From: a virus
Strand: one strand, 5' to 3'
Virus record (IMG/VR): IMGVR_UViG_3300023294_000030
Span: 1-42,343 of that record
DNA length: 42,343 bases
The notes under the pieces are model-generated. The model ran no database searches. It was not told the DNA's origin and saw only the letters and a program-made list of their open reading frames with translations. Numbering within the stretch: the first letter of the stretch is position 1; every line of letters starts with the position of its first letter. Position numbers and translations under genes: made by a program. This document shows positions 5,031-11,485 of this stretch, piece after piece.

Positions 5031-5720
5031 TTAACTACTTTCCTTTTTTTGTTGGTAATACTGGTCTATTTTCATCAAAAATTTGCCTTTATAGTCTTTA
5101 AACTCACTTCCATTGATAATAAACCTCTGAAAGAAGCAATCTGGAGTGCACATTAGGATCACTCCTTGCTCCATATCGGTCCCATACACCTGATCATGAG
5201 CCAAAGCATAGGCTGCCATTTGTAATTTATAGTCTTCAATCCATTCTGCTTTTTTAGGTTTGTTCGTTTGTTTGAAATCAATAATGGACTCTCGCCCCAT
5301 GTACACACCACATAGATCAGTTGCTCCTGCATACAATCCAGGATAATACAATGTGACCTCAGACCCGTATATTTCTTCTAATTCAGGAAATCCTTTGTCT
5401 ATGATCGTTTCTGCCATTCTCTTGGCCTGTACGCCTAAATCTGTTAGATCTAGGAGCCCTTGTCCTTCGACATGATGCTCTAAATAGTTGTGCATAGCCG
5501 TGCCTCTCGCTGCTGCAGTGTTTTTCACTCTTTCTGCCTCAATTTCGCCCACTTTCTGTCTCCATTTAGCCAAGGACGCTCGCTTCTCGCTGCTCTGTGT
5601 GGCCGCTAGAACCGTGGTAACCGAAGGTAGCTTCTTCTCTTCACCTACATCATAGTGTCTTGCATTATTAATCAAAGACCGCATGGACTTCGGGTATTCG
5701 TATAGTTTATTCCATTTCAT
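5031..5720 (-). CDS. PD-(D/E)XK exonuclease (Cas4/RecB-like)
   Basis: A 229-residue nuclease with all RecB-family motifs: H77 in RGTAMHNYLE, D135 in YAGATDLCG, D148 and K150 in SIIDFKQT, and Q167/Y171 in YKLQMAAYAL. Phage members degrade host DNA or process recombination ends. It is the last gene of the minus-strand operon that starts near 9772. Its ATGAAATGGAATA start sequence is repeated at the start of the inserted HNH gene, and the TGA of HNH overlaps its ATG. A three-unit GC-rich heptad patch lies in codons near residues 42-48. Confidence 0.85.
   Translation of the reverse strand: MKWNKLYEYPKSMRSLINNARHYDVGEEKKLPSVTTVLAATQSSEKRASLAKWRQKVGEIEAERVKNTAAARGTAMHNYLEHHVEGQGLLDLTDLGVQAKRMAETIIDKGFPELEEIYGSEVTLYYPGLYAGATDLCGVYMGRESIIDFKQTNKPKKAEWIEDYKLQMAAYALAHDQVYGTDMEQGVILMCTPDCFFQRFIINGSEFKDYKGKFLMKIDQYYQQKKESS
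5576..5596 (-). repeat. intragenic heptad patch
   Basis: Plus-strand units ACGCTCG, CTTCTCG and CTGCTCT in register, i.e. CNAGNNN on the coding strand. It sits in the exonuclease between its N-terminal region and the His motif. A looser set (AGCCGTG, CCTCTCG, CTGCTGC) lies at 5496-5516. Confidence 0.55.
5709..5720 (-). repeat. direct repeat flanking the HNH gene, copy 1
   Basis: Coding-strand ATGAAATGGAAT at the start of the exonuclease, identical to 6265-6254. One further A is shared (13 bases in total). Confidence 0.8.
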
Positions 5721-6283
5721 TTTATTATCCCATCCTTTTCTAGTTTATTTTGCCAATCCACACTTATCTTTTGTTTTTTAGGACCTTTATTATTATCCGA
5801 TAAAGATAACCAGCGTAAATTTTCAATTTTATAATCTAATACATTTTTATTAATATGATCTACTGCACGTAAATTATTTTTATTTTCAATAAAAGCCAAT
5901 GCAGCAAGTCTATGTATTTTGGTAGCCAAATTTACTTTTTTATTATTTTTATAACCAAAAACAAGGACAGACGGATATCCATCGGTTAATTTAGCCTTAG
6001 CCGATAATATTTTCCCTGTTTTAATATTTTGAACAAAAGGATAAATAGGTCCATCTTTTATTCTATAGACATTGTACCCACCTGTTTTAAAAATACGATA
6101 TGTATTTTTTGGTAACGTAGAAAATTGATTATAATGAATACGATAAAAATCATCAGGTAATTCACTTAGATCAACGTAATCAATATTTTTAATTATTGCC
6201 TTATCTTTTTTTACAGGAAATAAATCTAACTGTATACCTTCGGTTGTAGTACTATTCCATTTCATATAATAATTTATCTCCAT
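5717..6283 (-). CDS. HNH homing endonuclease
   Basis: A 188-residue protein with an HNH core in its C-terminal half: KIHRLAALAFI, then VDHINKN and NLRWLS, typical of free-standing phage homing enzymes (HNH_3/NUMOD type). The N-terminal half carries DFYRIHYNQFSTL and tandem YRI/YPF segments of the kind that flank such domains. It would nick or cut phage DNA lacking the gene and promote its own spread. It sits between the Mrr-fusion gene and the exonuclease and overlaps both. The start may be ATG 6283 or ATG 6265; the latter lies in the duplicated ATGAAATGGAATA. Its codon use is more AT-rich than that of the exonuclease, consistent with recent entry. Confidence 0.8.
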   Translation of the reverse strand: MEINYYMKWNSTTTEGIQLDLFPVKKDKAIIKNIDYVDLSELPDDFYRIHYNQFSTLPKNTYRIFKTGGYNVYRIKDGPIYPFVQNIKTGKILSAKAKLTDGYPSVLVFGYKNNKKVNLATKIHRLAALAFIENKNNLRAVDHINKNVLDYKIENLRWLSLSDNNKGPKKQKISVDWQNKLEKDGIIK

Positions 6284-8663
6284 CTATTAGTTCTACATTA
6301 TGTTTTTTTGCCACTTCCATAGCCCCAGGGGTAAACCTAGAACTAGTAATCACCATCATTACTTTTTCATACTCATCATCCTCTACTTCTTTAGCACCGA
6401 TCAATTCTCTAATCACATCAGGACCAATTGGTTTTTTCCAATGTTTGCACTGGACAATAAGTTTTTTAATAACACCATCTTTAAATTCTTTTAAACCACG
6501 TATATCAATACCCCCATCGTAATTATTTCGATCTATAATATCCCAGCCCTTTTTTCCCATATATTTAGACATACGTTCTTCAAAACCAGCGGGGGATAGT
6601 TCATTAATAGAAACTGCTTTATGGGATTCATGATCACTTACATATAACAACCCATGAAGACTTTTAGTTCTATAAATCACTTCTTTTTTTGTCATGCCTT
6701 TGGATCCCCAGATAGATTCTTTTACAAAAGTATAGTTTTCAGGAACAGGAATATTGTTTCGTTCTGCCAATAACAATTGGTATTTAGAAGGTTTAGATCC
6801 GGAAGGTAATTTTCTAACGTGCGCTCTTCGTTCTCCACTAAATTTCTTGTTCTCATTATAAAAAACCCTTTCTCGTTTTTCGTTACCTTTTAATCTGTTA
6901 TAACGAACACGAGGTAAATAACAATGACGGGCTATATCGGTATGAACTCCGGTAGGCACACGTTTTCCCCGATATTGCATCGTAGAATCTCGTTCAATTA
7001 AAAATTTCCAATCCCGAACGGCAGCAGCCACTTTCAAATAAATAGATTCACAAGATTTTTCTAAATTAGAATCTTCATGAATTTGTCCAGAGTTTAAAAT
7101 ACAATAATTAAAATCCATTGTTTCTTTATCAATAATATCAAAAACAACTCTTTCTTTTTCATCGGTTATAAAAAAAGTAATCCAATGTTTAGATTCAATA
7201 AACCGAACATATTTAAAATTAGGATCATCTTTTATTTCAAAATAAGCATTGAAAGGAATCCATTCTCCGGTACCATTTTGAAAAGACTCACGTAAAATAT
7301 TTTTTATGGTATTCGTAGTTTCTTCATTTAACTTTTTCAGGTGGGTAGGCATAATATCGGTAACATCAAATTCGTCTATATTTTCATAATCAAGATAAAT
7401 TGATTTTGTATTAACACATAATCCATTTTCAATGCGCATAAGCGCCTGATGGGGTTCCAACCATCCACAACTCATTATTAGTGGGGTCATCATAGTCCAA
7501 TATACATAACAATCTGGATTTATTTCCGAGGGCTTAGAAGGGCCCATTTCATGGTAATTAATAAAACCTGTAAAAGGTAAAGAAGTACCATGATTAGTAT
7601 GATACATCAAAATAGAAACATAACTAATACGATAAATAATTTCACTATTTGATATTTGATATTTTATTTTTTCATGAGATTTATAGTTTTTTAATATGTC
7701 CATACTACTTTCCAAAGAAAGTATTTTTAAAAGATTAAAAGTAGCAGACGTTATTTTTCCAAGATCTCCGTGACATTCACTAAACGAAGCGGACCATCCC
7801 TTTTTTATTTTTTCTTGAGGGATATGAGGAACAATTTCATGTACCATGTCAATTAATCTCATTAATTGTTCCATTAACATTTTGTAATAATTCATTTGTA
7901 ATAAATTTAATTTATTAGGTATATTTTTAACTAAATTTATTTTTTCTTTTGCCAATTCTGATTGTTGTATAGACAGTACTAAATCGTTTATGTGAAAAGA
8001 TTCTATAGCACCTTTTTTTAAAAAACTAGGCCCATGTTTTAATATTTGTGTTGTGATTTCGTGAAATTCATATTTTTTATTTTCATATTTTTTTAACATG
8101 TGTTCATAAAGCGAATTAATTGCTTTATTATTTAATAAAGTAATTTTAAAGGCAGTTGTTTTTGATATTTTTGGACAAACAATATAAAGAACACATTTTT
8201 CTTTTAGCTGTTTTAATAAATTTAAATCATCTAAAGAAGCTATCACCCCTATTAAAACACCATCATGGATACTTTGAAGATTTAATAATTTTTCTAAATG
8301 TTGACTAGTTTGTTCTTCATCCTCTTTATAATTACATAATTCAATGAAACCATATCCTTTTTTTCTATAATCTTCTGGCGAAACTAATAATAAACCATCT
8401 TTATAGGGTGTAATAGGAATTGCTTTATCTTTTACAATTTCTTTATATTCAGAATAATCAATTTGTTCATAATCTTTAAGTTTTATAGCAACACCATGAA
8501 GTTTGTGAAATTTTTCTTGATACTTATCAGACATATCAAATTTCTGTTTTGAAAGAAAAACATCAGGAAGCGTAAAACCTATGTTATACACATCTTCTTT
8601 AATTTCTATTTCATCGTTAACTAAAACATTTGAGTTTTCAAAATTAGTATTTAAATTATTCAT
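6252..8663 (-). CDS. large protein with C-terminal Mrr-type restriction endonuclease domain
   Basis: An 803-residue protein. Residues from about 693 to the end form an Mrr_cat-like PD-(D/E)XK domain: GFEERMSKYM, GWDIIDRNNYDGGIDI (catalytic Asp near 720), LIVQCKHW (Gln-Cys-Lys near 738-740), ITSSRFTPGAMEVA and VELIDGDKLL. The 690 residues before it match no family I recognise. They include charged helical segments and Trp/His-rich stretches (MYHTNHGTSLPFTGF, CYVYWTMMTP). A basic linker at about 590-640 is rich in Arg. Mrr domains cleave modified or foreign DNA, so the fusion may act on host or competitor DNA, but this is inference. AAAGGAAGAAA precedes the ATG. Confidence 0.7.
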   Translation of the reverse strand: MNNLNTNFENSNVLVNDEIEIKEDVYNIGFTLPDVFLSKQKFDMSDKYQEKFHKLHGVAIKLKDYEQIDYSEYKEIVKDKAIPITPYKDGLLLVSPEDYRKKGYGFIELCNYKEDEEQTSQHLEKLLNLQSIHDGVLIGVIASLDDLNLLKQLKEKCVLYIVCPKISKTTAFKITLLNNKAINSLYEHMLKKYENKKYEFHEITTQILKHGPSFLKKGAIESFHINDLVLSIQQSELAKEKINLVKNIPNKLNLLQMNYYKMLMEQLMRLIDMVHEIVPHIPQEKIKKGWSASFSECHGDLGKITSATFNLLKILSLESSMDILKNYKSHEKIKYQISNSEIIYRISYVSILMYHTNHGTSLPFTGFINYHEMGPSKPSEINPDCYVYWTMMTPLIMSCGWLEPHQALMRIENGLCVNTKSIYLDYENIDEFDVTDIMPTHLKKLNEETTNTIKNILRESFQNGTGEWIPFNAYFEIKDDPNFKYVRFIESKHWITFFITDEKERVVFDIIDKETMDFNYCILNSGQIHEDSNLEKSCESIYLKVAAAVRDWKFLIERDSTMQYRGKRVPTGVHTDIARHCYLPRVRYNRLKGNEKRERVFYNENKKFSGERRAHVRKLPSGSKPSKYQLLLAERNNIPVPENYTFVKESIWGSKGMTKKEVIYRTKSLHGLLYVSDHESHKAVSINELSPAGFEERMSKYMGKKGWDIIDRNNYDGGIDIRGLKEFKDGVIKKLIVQCKHWKKPIGPDVIRELIGAKEVEDDEYEKVMMVITSSRFTPGAMEVAKKHNVELIDGDKLLYEME
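6254..6265 (-). repeat. direct repeat flanking the HNH gene, copy 2
   Basis: Coding-strand ATGAAATGGAAT, here forming the last codons and the stop of the Mrr-fusion gene (GAA ATG GAA TAG) and the internal Met-Lys-Trp-Asn of HNH. Confidence 0.8.
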
Positions 8664-8684
8664 TTTCTTCCTTTCTTTTATTAT

Positions 8685-8843
8685 TTATATTTTCTCTTTC
8701 AAACTGTCTACATACTCCTGGGTTTCAGGATCTAGTTCCTCTTCTTCTTTCTTTCCAAATATATCGTTCCAATTCTTTCGGTAGGTATCATCCGGTATTC
8801 TAGAAACACCATCCCATTTACGTCCATGTTCTTTATCAGCCAT
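8685..8843 (-). CDS. small hypothetical protein (52 aa)
   Basis: ATG 8843 overlaps the end of the preceding gene by eight bases and lies behind AAAGGAGATTT. The product (MADKEHGRKWDGVSRIPDDT, then NWNDIFGKKEEEELDP) is charged and matches the style of small conserved pelagiphage proteins of unknown function. Together with the genes at 8836-9772 it forms a chain of overlapping small genes read from the promoter at 9805-9834. Confidence 0.6.
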   Translation of the reverse strand: MADKEHGRKWDGVSRIPDDTYRKNWNDIFGKKEEEELDPETQEYVDSLKEKI

Positions 8844-8994
8844 AAATCTCCTTTTGCATTTTTCTAGCTTGTTCTACTTGTTGATCTAACTCTTTATATT
8901 CTTCTTTTACCATTTTAGTTGCACCACGATCGTCTTCCTCAATAATAAAAAAATCCTTACCATTCCAATAGTATCCTGCAATATTTTTTTTCAT
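8836..8994 (-). CDS. small hypothetical protein (52 aa)
   Basis: The start is set at ATG 8994, which is preceded by AAGGAAACA and overlaps the TGA of the upstream gene; the in-frame ATG at 9027 has no such site. The product (MKKNIAGYYWNGKDFFIIEE) begins with a short aromatic beta-like segment and ends in a helical Lys/Glu/Gln-rich part. Function unknown. Confidence 0.6.
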   Translation of the reverse strand: MKKNIAGYYWNGKDFFIIEEDDRGATKMVKEEYKELDQQVEQARKMQKEIYG

Positions 8995-9158
8995 TGTTTC
9001 CTTGTGATAAATTGTAGAGTATTCCAAATCGTATCATCAGTGATTTCTATCTCCCCTTGATTCTGACAGGTAATACAATCGTCTTGTTTTTTCTCATCCT
9101 TAGTGTTTCCCACATATCCGTTGCCATTGCAATTAGGACAAATCATAAATCCAGTCAT
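8991..9158 (-). CDS. DnaJ-type zinc-finger small protein (55 aa)
   Basis: The product contains CPNCNGNGYVG and, after a short linker, CITCQNQGE, i.e. one complete CxxCxGxG...CxxCxxxG zinc centre of the DnaJ central domain, without a J domain. Small proteins of this kind are common in marine phages and may be chaperone-like or bind nucleic acid. The gene starts within the TGA of 9155-9307 (ATGA) and its own TGA overlaps the next ATG. Confidence 0.65.
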   Translation of the reverse strand: MTGFMICPNCNGNGYVGNTKDEKKQDDCITCQNQGEIEITDDTIWNTLQFITRKQ

Positions 9159-9307
9159 AATTGTTTTTCTTTCCTAGCTAAATAGTCTCGAGTGTTTTGT
9201 TCGACATCGGTTTCTAATACAGAAATTACTTCATCTGCTTGTCTACCTCCATCGCCCACTACTAGATTAACTGCTTCTCTGATTTCTTCTACGCTGTGCT
9301 TAGTCAT
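9155..9307 (-). CDS. small hypothetical protein (50 aa)
   Basis: ATG 9307 overlaps the TGA of the upstream gene and its stop overlaps the ATG at 9158. The product (MTKHSVEEIREAVNLVVGDG, then QADEVISVLETDVEQN) is acidic and helical. No domain is recognised. The two-sided ATGA overlaps and an open frame of exactly the intergenic length support it. Confidence 0.55.
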   Translation of the reverse strand: MTKHSVEEIREAVNLVVGDGGRQADEVISVLETDVEQNTRDYLARKEKQL

Positions 9308-9621
9308 ATTTGAGACAACCTTTCTTGAAATAAAACTTGATTAATTTTCCGAGTCATTATTTTATGGACACGATCGGAATCTAAATTAAGTGCTTCACAT
9401 ACCGTTTCAAAAGTTCCTTCTTTGTGTTTAAACCAGTTGCGAGCGCTCTTAGTATCACTTACCTCTGTAAACACTTTATGTTTTACTTTTAAAACACGAT
9501 TTGGCTTATGTAAGGCATCAAAAATAGCAGTCGCCATAACGGACCTCCACAATTTTTCTTCTGCAGTTAAAAGACTATCGCCAGACTCTAATTGTATAGG
9601 TTTACTTTGTGAGTTTGCCAT
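9304..9621 (-). CDS. conserved hypothetical protein (105 aa)
   Basis: The protein has an N-terminal segment followed by EEKLWRSVMATAIFDAL and RNWFKHKEGTFETVCEALNL, then LDSDRVHKIMTRKI. The helix-rich pattern with DSDRV...K could be a DNA-binding helix-turn-helix, but I do not assign one. It overlaps the RHH gene by 20 bases and the next gene by four. It resembles conserved early proteins of marine podoviruses of unknown function. Confidence 0.7.
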   Translation of the reverse strand: MANSQSKPIQLESGDSLLTAEEKLWRSVMATAIFDALHKPNRVLKVKHKVFTEVSDTKSARNWFKHKEGTFETVCEALNLDSDRVHKIMTRKINQVLFQERLSQI

Positions 9622-9772
9622 TTAATTTTCTTGCTTTCTCGTTTACTAATGTTTTAACTACTTGACTACGGCTCAACGTTACGTCCGGATTTAACTTATT
9701 TTGTAATTTGGTAATGATGGCGTAGGTATCATTATCTACGGTTACATTACTGTACTTGCTTTTGTCTGTCAT
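9602..9772 (-). CDS. ribbon-helix-helix-like DNA-binding protein (56 aa)
   Basis: The product begins MTDKSKYSNVTVDNDTYAII, with YSNVTV as a beta strand followed by two helices (YAIITKLQNKL and SRSQVVKTLVNEKARKL). This is the Arc/CopG-like layout, with the polar-basic second helix and a conserved-type SRSQVV turn. It is the first gene after the promoter at 9805-9834 and could repress its own operon. Assignment rests on pattern alone. AAAGAAAGG precedes the ATG. Confidence 0.6.
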   Translation of the reverse strand: MTDKSKYSNVTVDNDTYAIITKLQNKLNPDVTLSRSQVVKTLVNEKARKLNGKLTK

Positions 9773-9804
9773 TTGATTTAACCTTTCTTTATTTAATTAA
9801 ATAC

Positions 9805-9834
9805 GTTATATAGGACTTTAACATATTAAGTCAA
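9805..9834 (-). promoter_or_regulatory. sigma70-type promoter of the 9772-5031 operon
   Basis: Minus-strand TTGACT (9834-9829), 16 bases, TATATA (9812-9807). The transcript would start just upstream of the RHH gene with an AAAGAAAGG ribosome site. Confidence 0.6.
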
Positions 9835-9839
9835 GCCTT

Positions 9840-10070
9840 ATGAAAACATTTATTTTAATTGCGATGTTATGTCATCTAAACCCTAATGGCCAAGAATCTT
9901 GTGTGCCATTGGTTGCAGATCCACCTGTTTATTATCCAACAGAAGAAGTATGCAATAAAGCAGCTATAGGTAAAAGAAAAGAATTAAGAAATACTGCAGA
10001 GTTATACAAACTATATGTTACCGAAGTGTATTCTACTTGTATAGAAGACAAAAGAAAATTACCCATTTAA
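9840..10070 (+). CDS. small cysteine-containing, possibly exported protein (76 aa)
   Basis: The product begins MKTFILIAMLCHLNPNGQES, a short hydrophobic N-terminus that could be a weak signal or membrane segment, followed by a Pro/Tyr region (PPVYYPTEEVC) and a helical end with one more Cys. Similar short proteins with the FYPT.E.C pattern occur in marine phages; function unknown. It is the only plus-strand gene between 4237 and 18444. Its TAA shares the palindromic TTAA with the stop of the convergent gene. No ribosome site is evident. Confidence 0.6.
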   Translation: MKTFILIAMLCHLNPNGQESCVPLVADPPVYYPTEEVCNKAAIGKRKELRNTAELYKLYVTEVYSTCIEDKRKLPI

Positions 10071-10192
10071 GGGTGGCCTTGACCGCGTTCTATTTTTTTA
10101 GGTTTCTTATATTTTTTGGAATGTCTTCCTGGGCGTTTGCGTCTTTTTCCTTTAATGAGTTCGCTGACCCCAACTTGTGCTTTTTTAGCCAT
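10067..10192 (-). CDS. small basic protein overprinted on a zinc-ribbon gene (41 aa)
   Basis: A 41-codon frame starting MAKKAQVGVSELIKGKR, with an RKRPGRH motif, a Lys/Tyr-rich stretch and a C-terminal RGQGHP. I recall small basic proteins with a similar RPG-H...GQG pattern in marine podoviruses. It overlaps the last third of the zinc-ribbon gene (from residue 66) by 103 bases in another frame. It may bind nucleic acid. The ribosome site is weak. Confidence 0.5.
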   Translation of the reverse strand: MAKKAQVGVSELIKGKRRKRPGRHSKKYKKPKKIERGQGHP

Positions 10193-10389
10193 CTTTTATC
10201 TTCGTTTGTTATTCTTAAATATTTAATGGAGCCATTAACATATTGTCTAGTGTCTTCTCCACAGTTAGTACATCTATAATAATCTGTCACGATTGCAACT
10301 AAAATTGCTTCTTCTTCACATACAGGGCAAATACCATGAACGGTGTCTATTTGTTTAATTAAATCTCTTATAGTACTTCTTTTTACCAT
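10090..10389 (-). CDS. zinc-ribbon protein (99 aa)
   Basis: Cysteines C21/C24 (CPVC) and C40/C43 (CTNC) form a classic zinc ribbon in a body that begins MVKRSTIRDLIKQIDTVHGI. The family is familiar as a conserved small protein of T7-like marine phages; a role in transcription or replication is possible but unproven. The last 34 residues coincide with the overprinted basic gene and may be a read-through extension. The start overlaps the TAA of the endolysin gene. Confidence 0.7.
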   Translation of the reverse strand: MVKRSTIRDLIKQIDTVHGICPVCEEEAILVAIVTDYYRCTNCGEDTRQYVNGSIKYLRITNEDKRWLKKHKLGSANSLKEKDANAQEDIPKNIRNLKK

Positions 10390-10844
10390 GGTTTATATAC
10401 TGTTTTCCCTAGCTCCTCGTCTCTCGCCGCTCGAAGGGAGTTGCTACGGTTCTTCTCTGAGTTCCATGAGACATGGACCCAGCCACTGTCGGGCTCACCA
10501 TCTCGATAAAACTCGAGAATCAATTGATCGTACTCTAAATTTTCTTTAATCCAAGTAGCTAGGATTTTATTATCAATCCCTGGAACTTCTAGGTCTGCCG
10601 CGTTGCCGGTTGCATGTTGACTAGTTATTTTAGATCCTATGGCAATACACAATTCAGGACTACGGTACCCTGATGAAATCATTACCGGTGCTTCAAAATG
10701 AGACCGGATGGGTTGTAATACATTGACACACAAAGCTTTTAAATTATCAATGTGGGCAGGTGATGGGTTGTTGGGTATCCCTTTTCGCTCTGCTGTTTGA
10801 GACTTGACGAGTTCGCTTAATTGAAAATTGGCTGAGAGTTTCAT
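10383..10844 (-). CDS. endolysin, peptidase M15 (D-Ala-D-Ala carboxypeptidase-like)
   Basis: A 153-residue M15A-type peptidase. The zinc ligands are visible: H77 and D84 in SQHATGNAADLEV and H124 in WVHVSW, with the family's SSGYRSPEL before them. It would cleave peptidoglycan cross-bridges to release progeny. No signal peptide is present, so it needs a holin; the small membrane proteins at 20068 and 20673 are candidates. Its place inside the replication operon rather than beside a holin is typical of many marine podoviruses. A heptad patch of at least three units lies near its C-terminus. Confidence 0.8.
   Translation of the reverse strand: MKLSANFQLSELVKSQTAERKGIPNNPSPAHIDNLKALCVNVLQPIRSHFEAPVMISSGYRSPELCIAIGSKITSQHATGNAADLEVPGIDNKILATWIKENLEYDQLILEFYRDGEPDSGWVHVSWNSEKNRSNSLRAARDEELGKTVYKPW
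10413..10433 (-). repeat. intragenic heptad patch (endolysin)
   Basis: Plus-strand units CTCCTCG, TCTCTCG and CCGCTCG in register. The same register is loosely kept to about 10482, with units such as TTCCATG, AGACATG and GACCCAG fitting NNNCNNG. Confidence 0.55.
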
Positions 10845-11482
10845 TATTTTTTTTCTATATCGTAAAACATATCATCAGTGTCGTCTGTTTTCCAGTCCTT
10901 GTTCTCTACGTTCCACGTTGTAGTTTGGACTTTATAGTCTGGCTTAGCGTCACTAGTAGTAAAACTAGGTATGTTCCACAGAATACGATTATTAGGCTGA
11001 GCTGCATAATTACCGTTATCAAGAGCCAGAATGTGTGCACACTTATGTTCATGAGAGATTTCAGAATGTTCTGTATCCAAAACATTGGAGTCTGGATGAG
11101 CCCAGTCAATGGTGAATAAATATTCTCCAGGATACATTTTTTTATCCTTGCCAAAAAATTTACCACGTTGTCCATCTAAAAAAGAATAATTAGTAACAGC
11201 AGGATGATAACTAAAACAGTTCCACAACTGTAACTCGTCAACTTGCATATCTGGCACTTCGGTTCTTTGAAGATGTTTTTGAAAAAAAGCTGAGATAGGC
11301 AATCGATAGTAGACCGCACCATTCGGTAGTAAGGCGTGAAACAAGATGGCTCGGGTGGCGATTGATGCAAACCCGAAGACCACACACTCTTCACTTTGTC
11401 CATGATGACTTTTAAGATCATAAAGATATTCTTTCCTAACGGAACAATATAAAGGTGGTATATTTGAGTTAAGATACGCCAT
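10844..11482 (-). CDS. conserved hypothetical protein next to DNA polymerase (212 aa)
   Basis: The protein begins MAYLNSNIPPLYCSVRKEYL, continues with VFGFASIATRAILFHALL and LPISAF, and has WNCFSYHP, DWAHPD and ILALDNGNYAAQPNNRILW farther on. It looks like a folded, mixed alpha-beta protein and I recall it as a regular neighbour of the polymerase in pelagiphages, without function. The start lies three bases after the polymerase stop and its own stop meets the endolysin start. Confidence 0.65.
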   Translation of the reverse strand: MAYLNSNIPPLYCSVRKEYLYDLKSHHGQSEECVVFGFASIATRAILFHALLPNGAVYYRLPISAFFQKHLQRTEVPDMQVDELQLWNCFSYHPAVTNYSFLDGQRGKFFGKDKKMYPGEYLFTIDWAHPDSNVLDTEHSEISHEHKCAHILALDNGNYAAQPNNRILWNIPSFTTSDAKPDYKVQTTTWNVENKDWKTDDTDDMFYDIEKK

Positions 11483-11485
11483 AGT

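Noticed and set aside
4622-5101. 159-codon plus-strand frame
   Set aside because: It is antisense to the conserved 4517-4804 gene and the exonuclease end, and its product is biased like a shadow.
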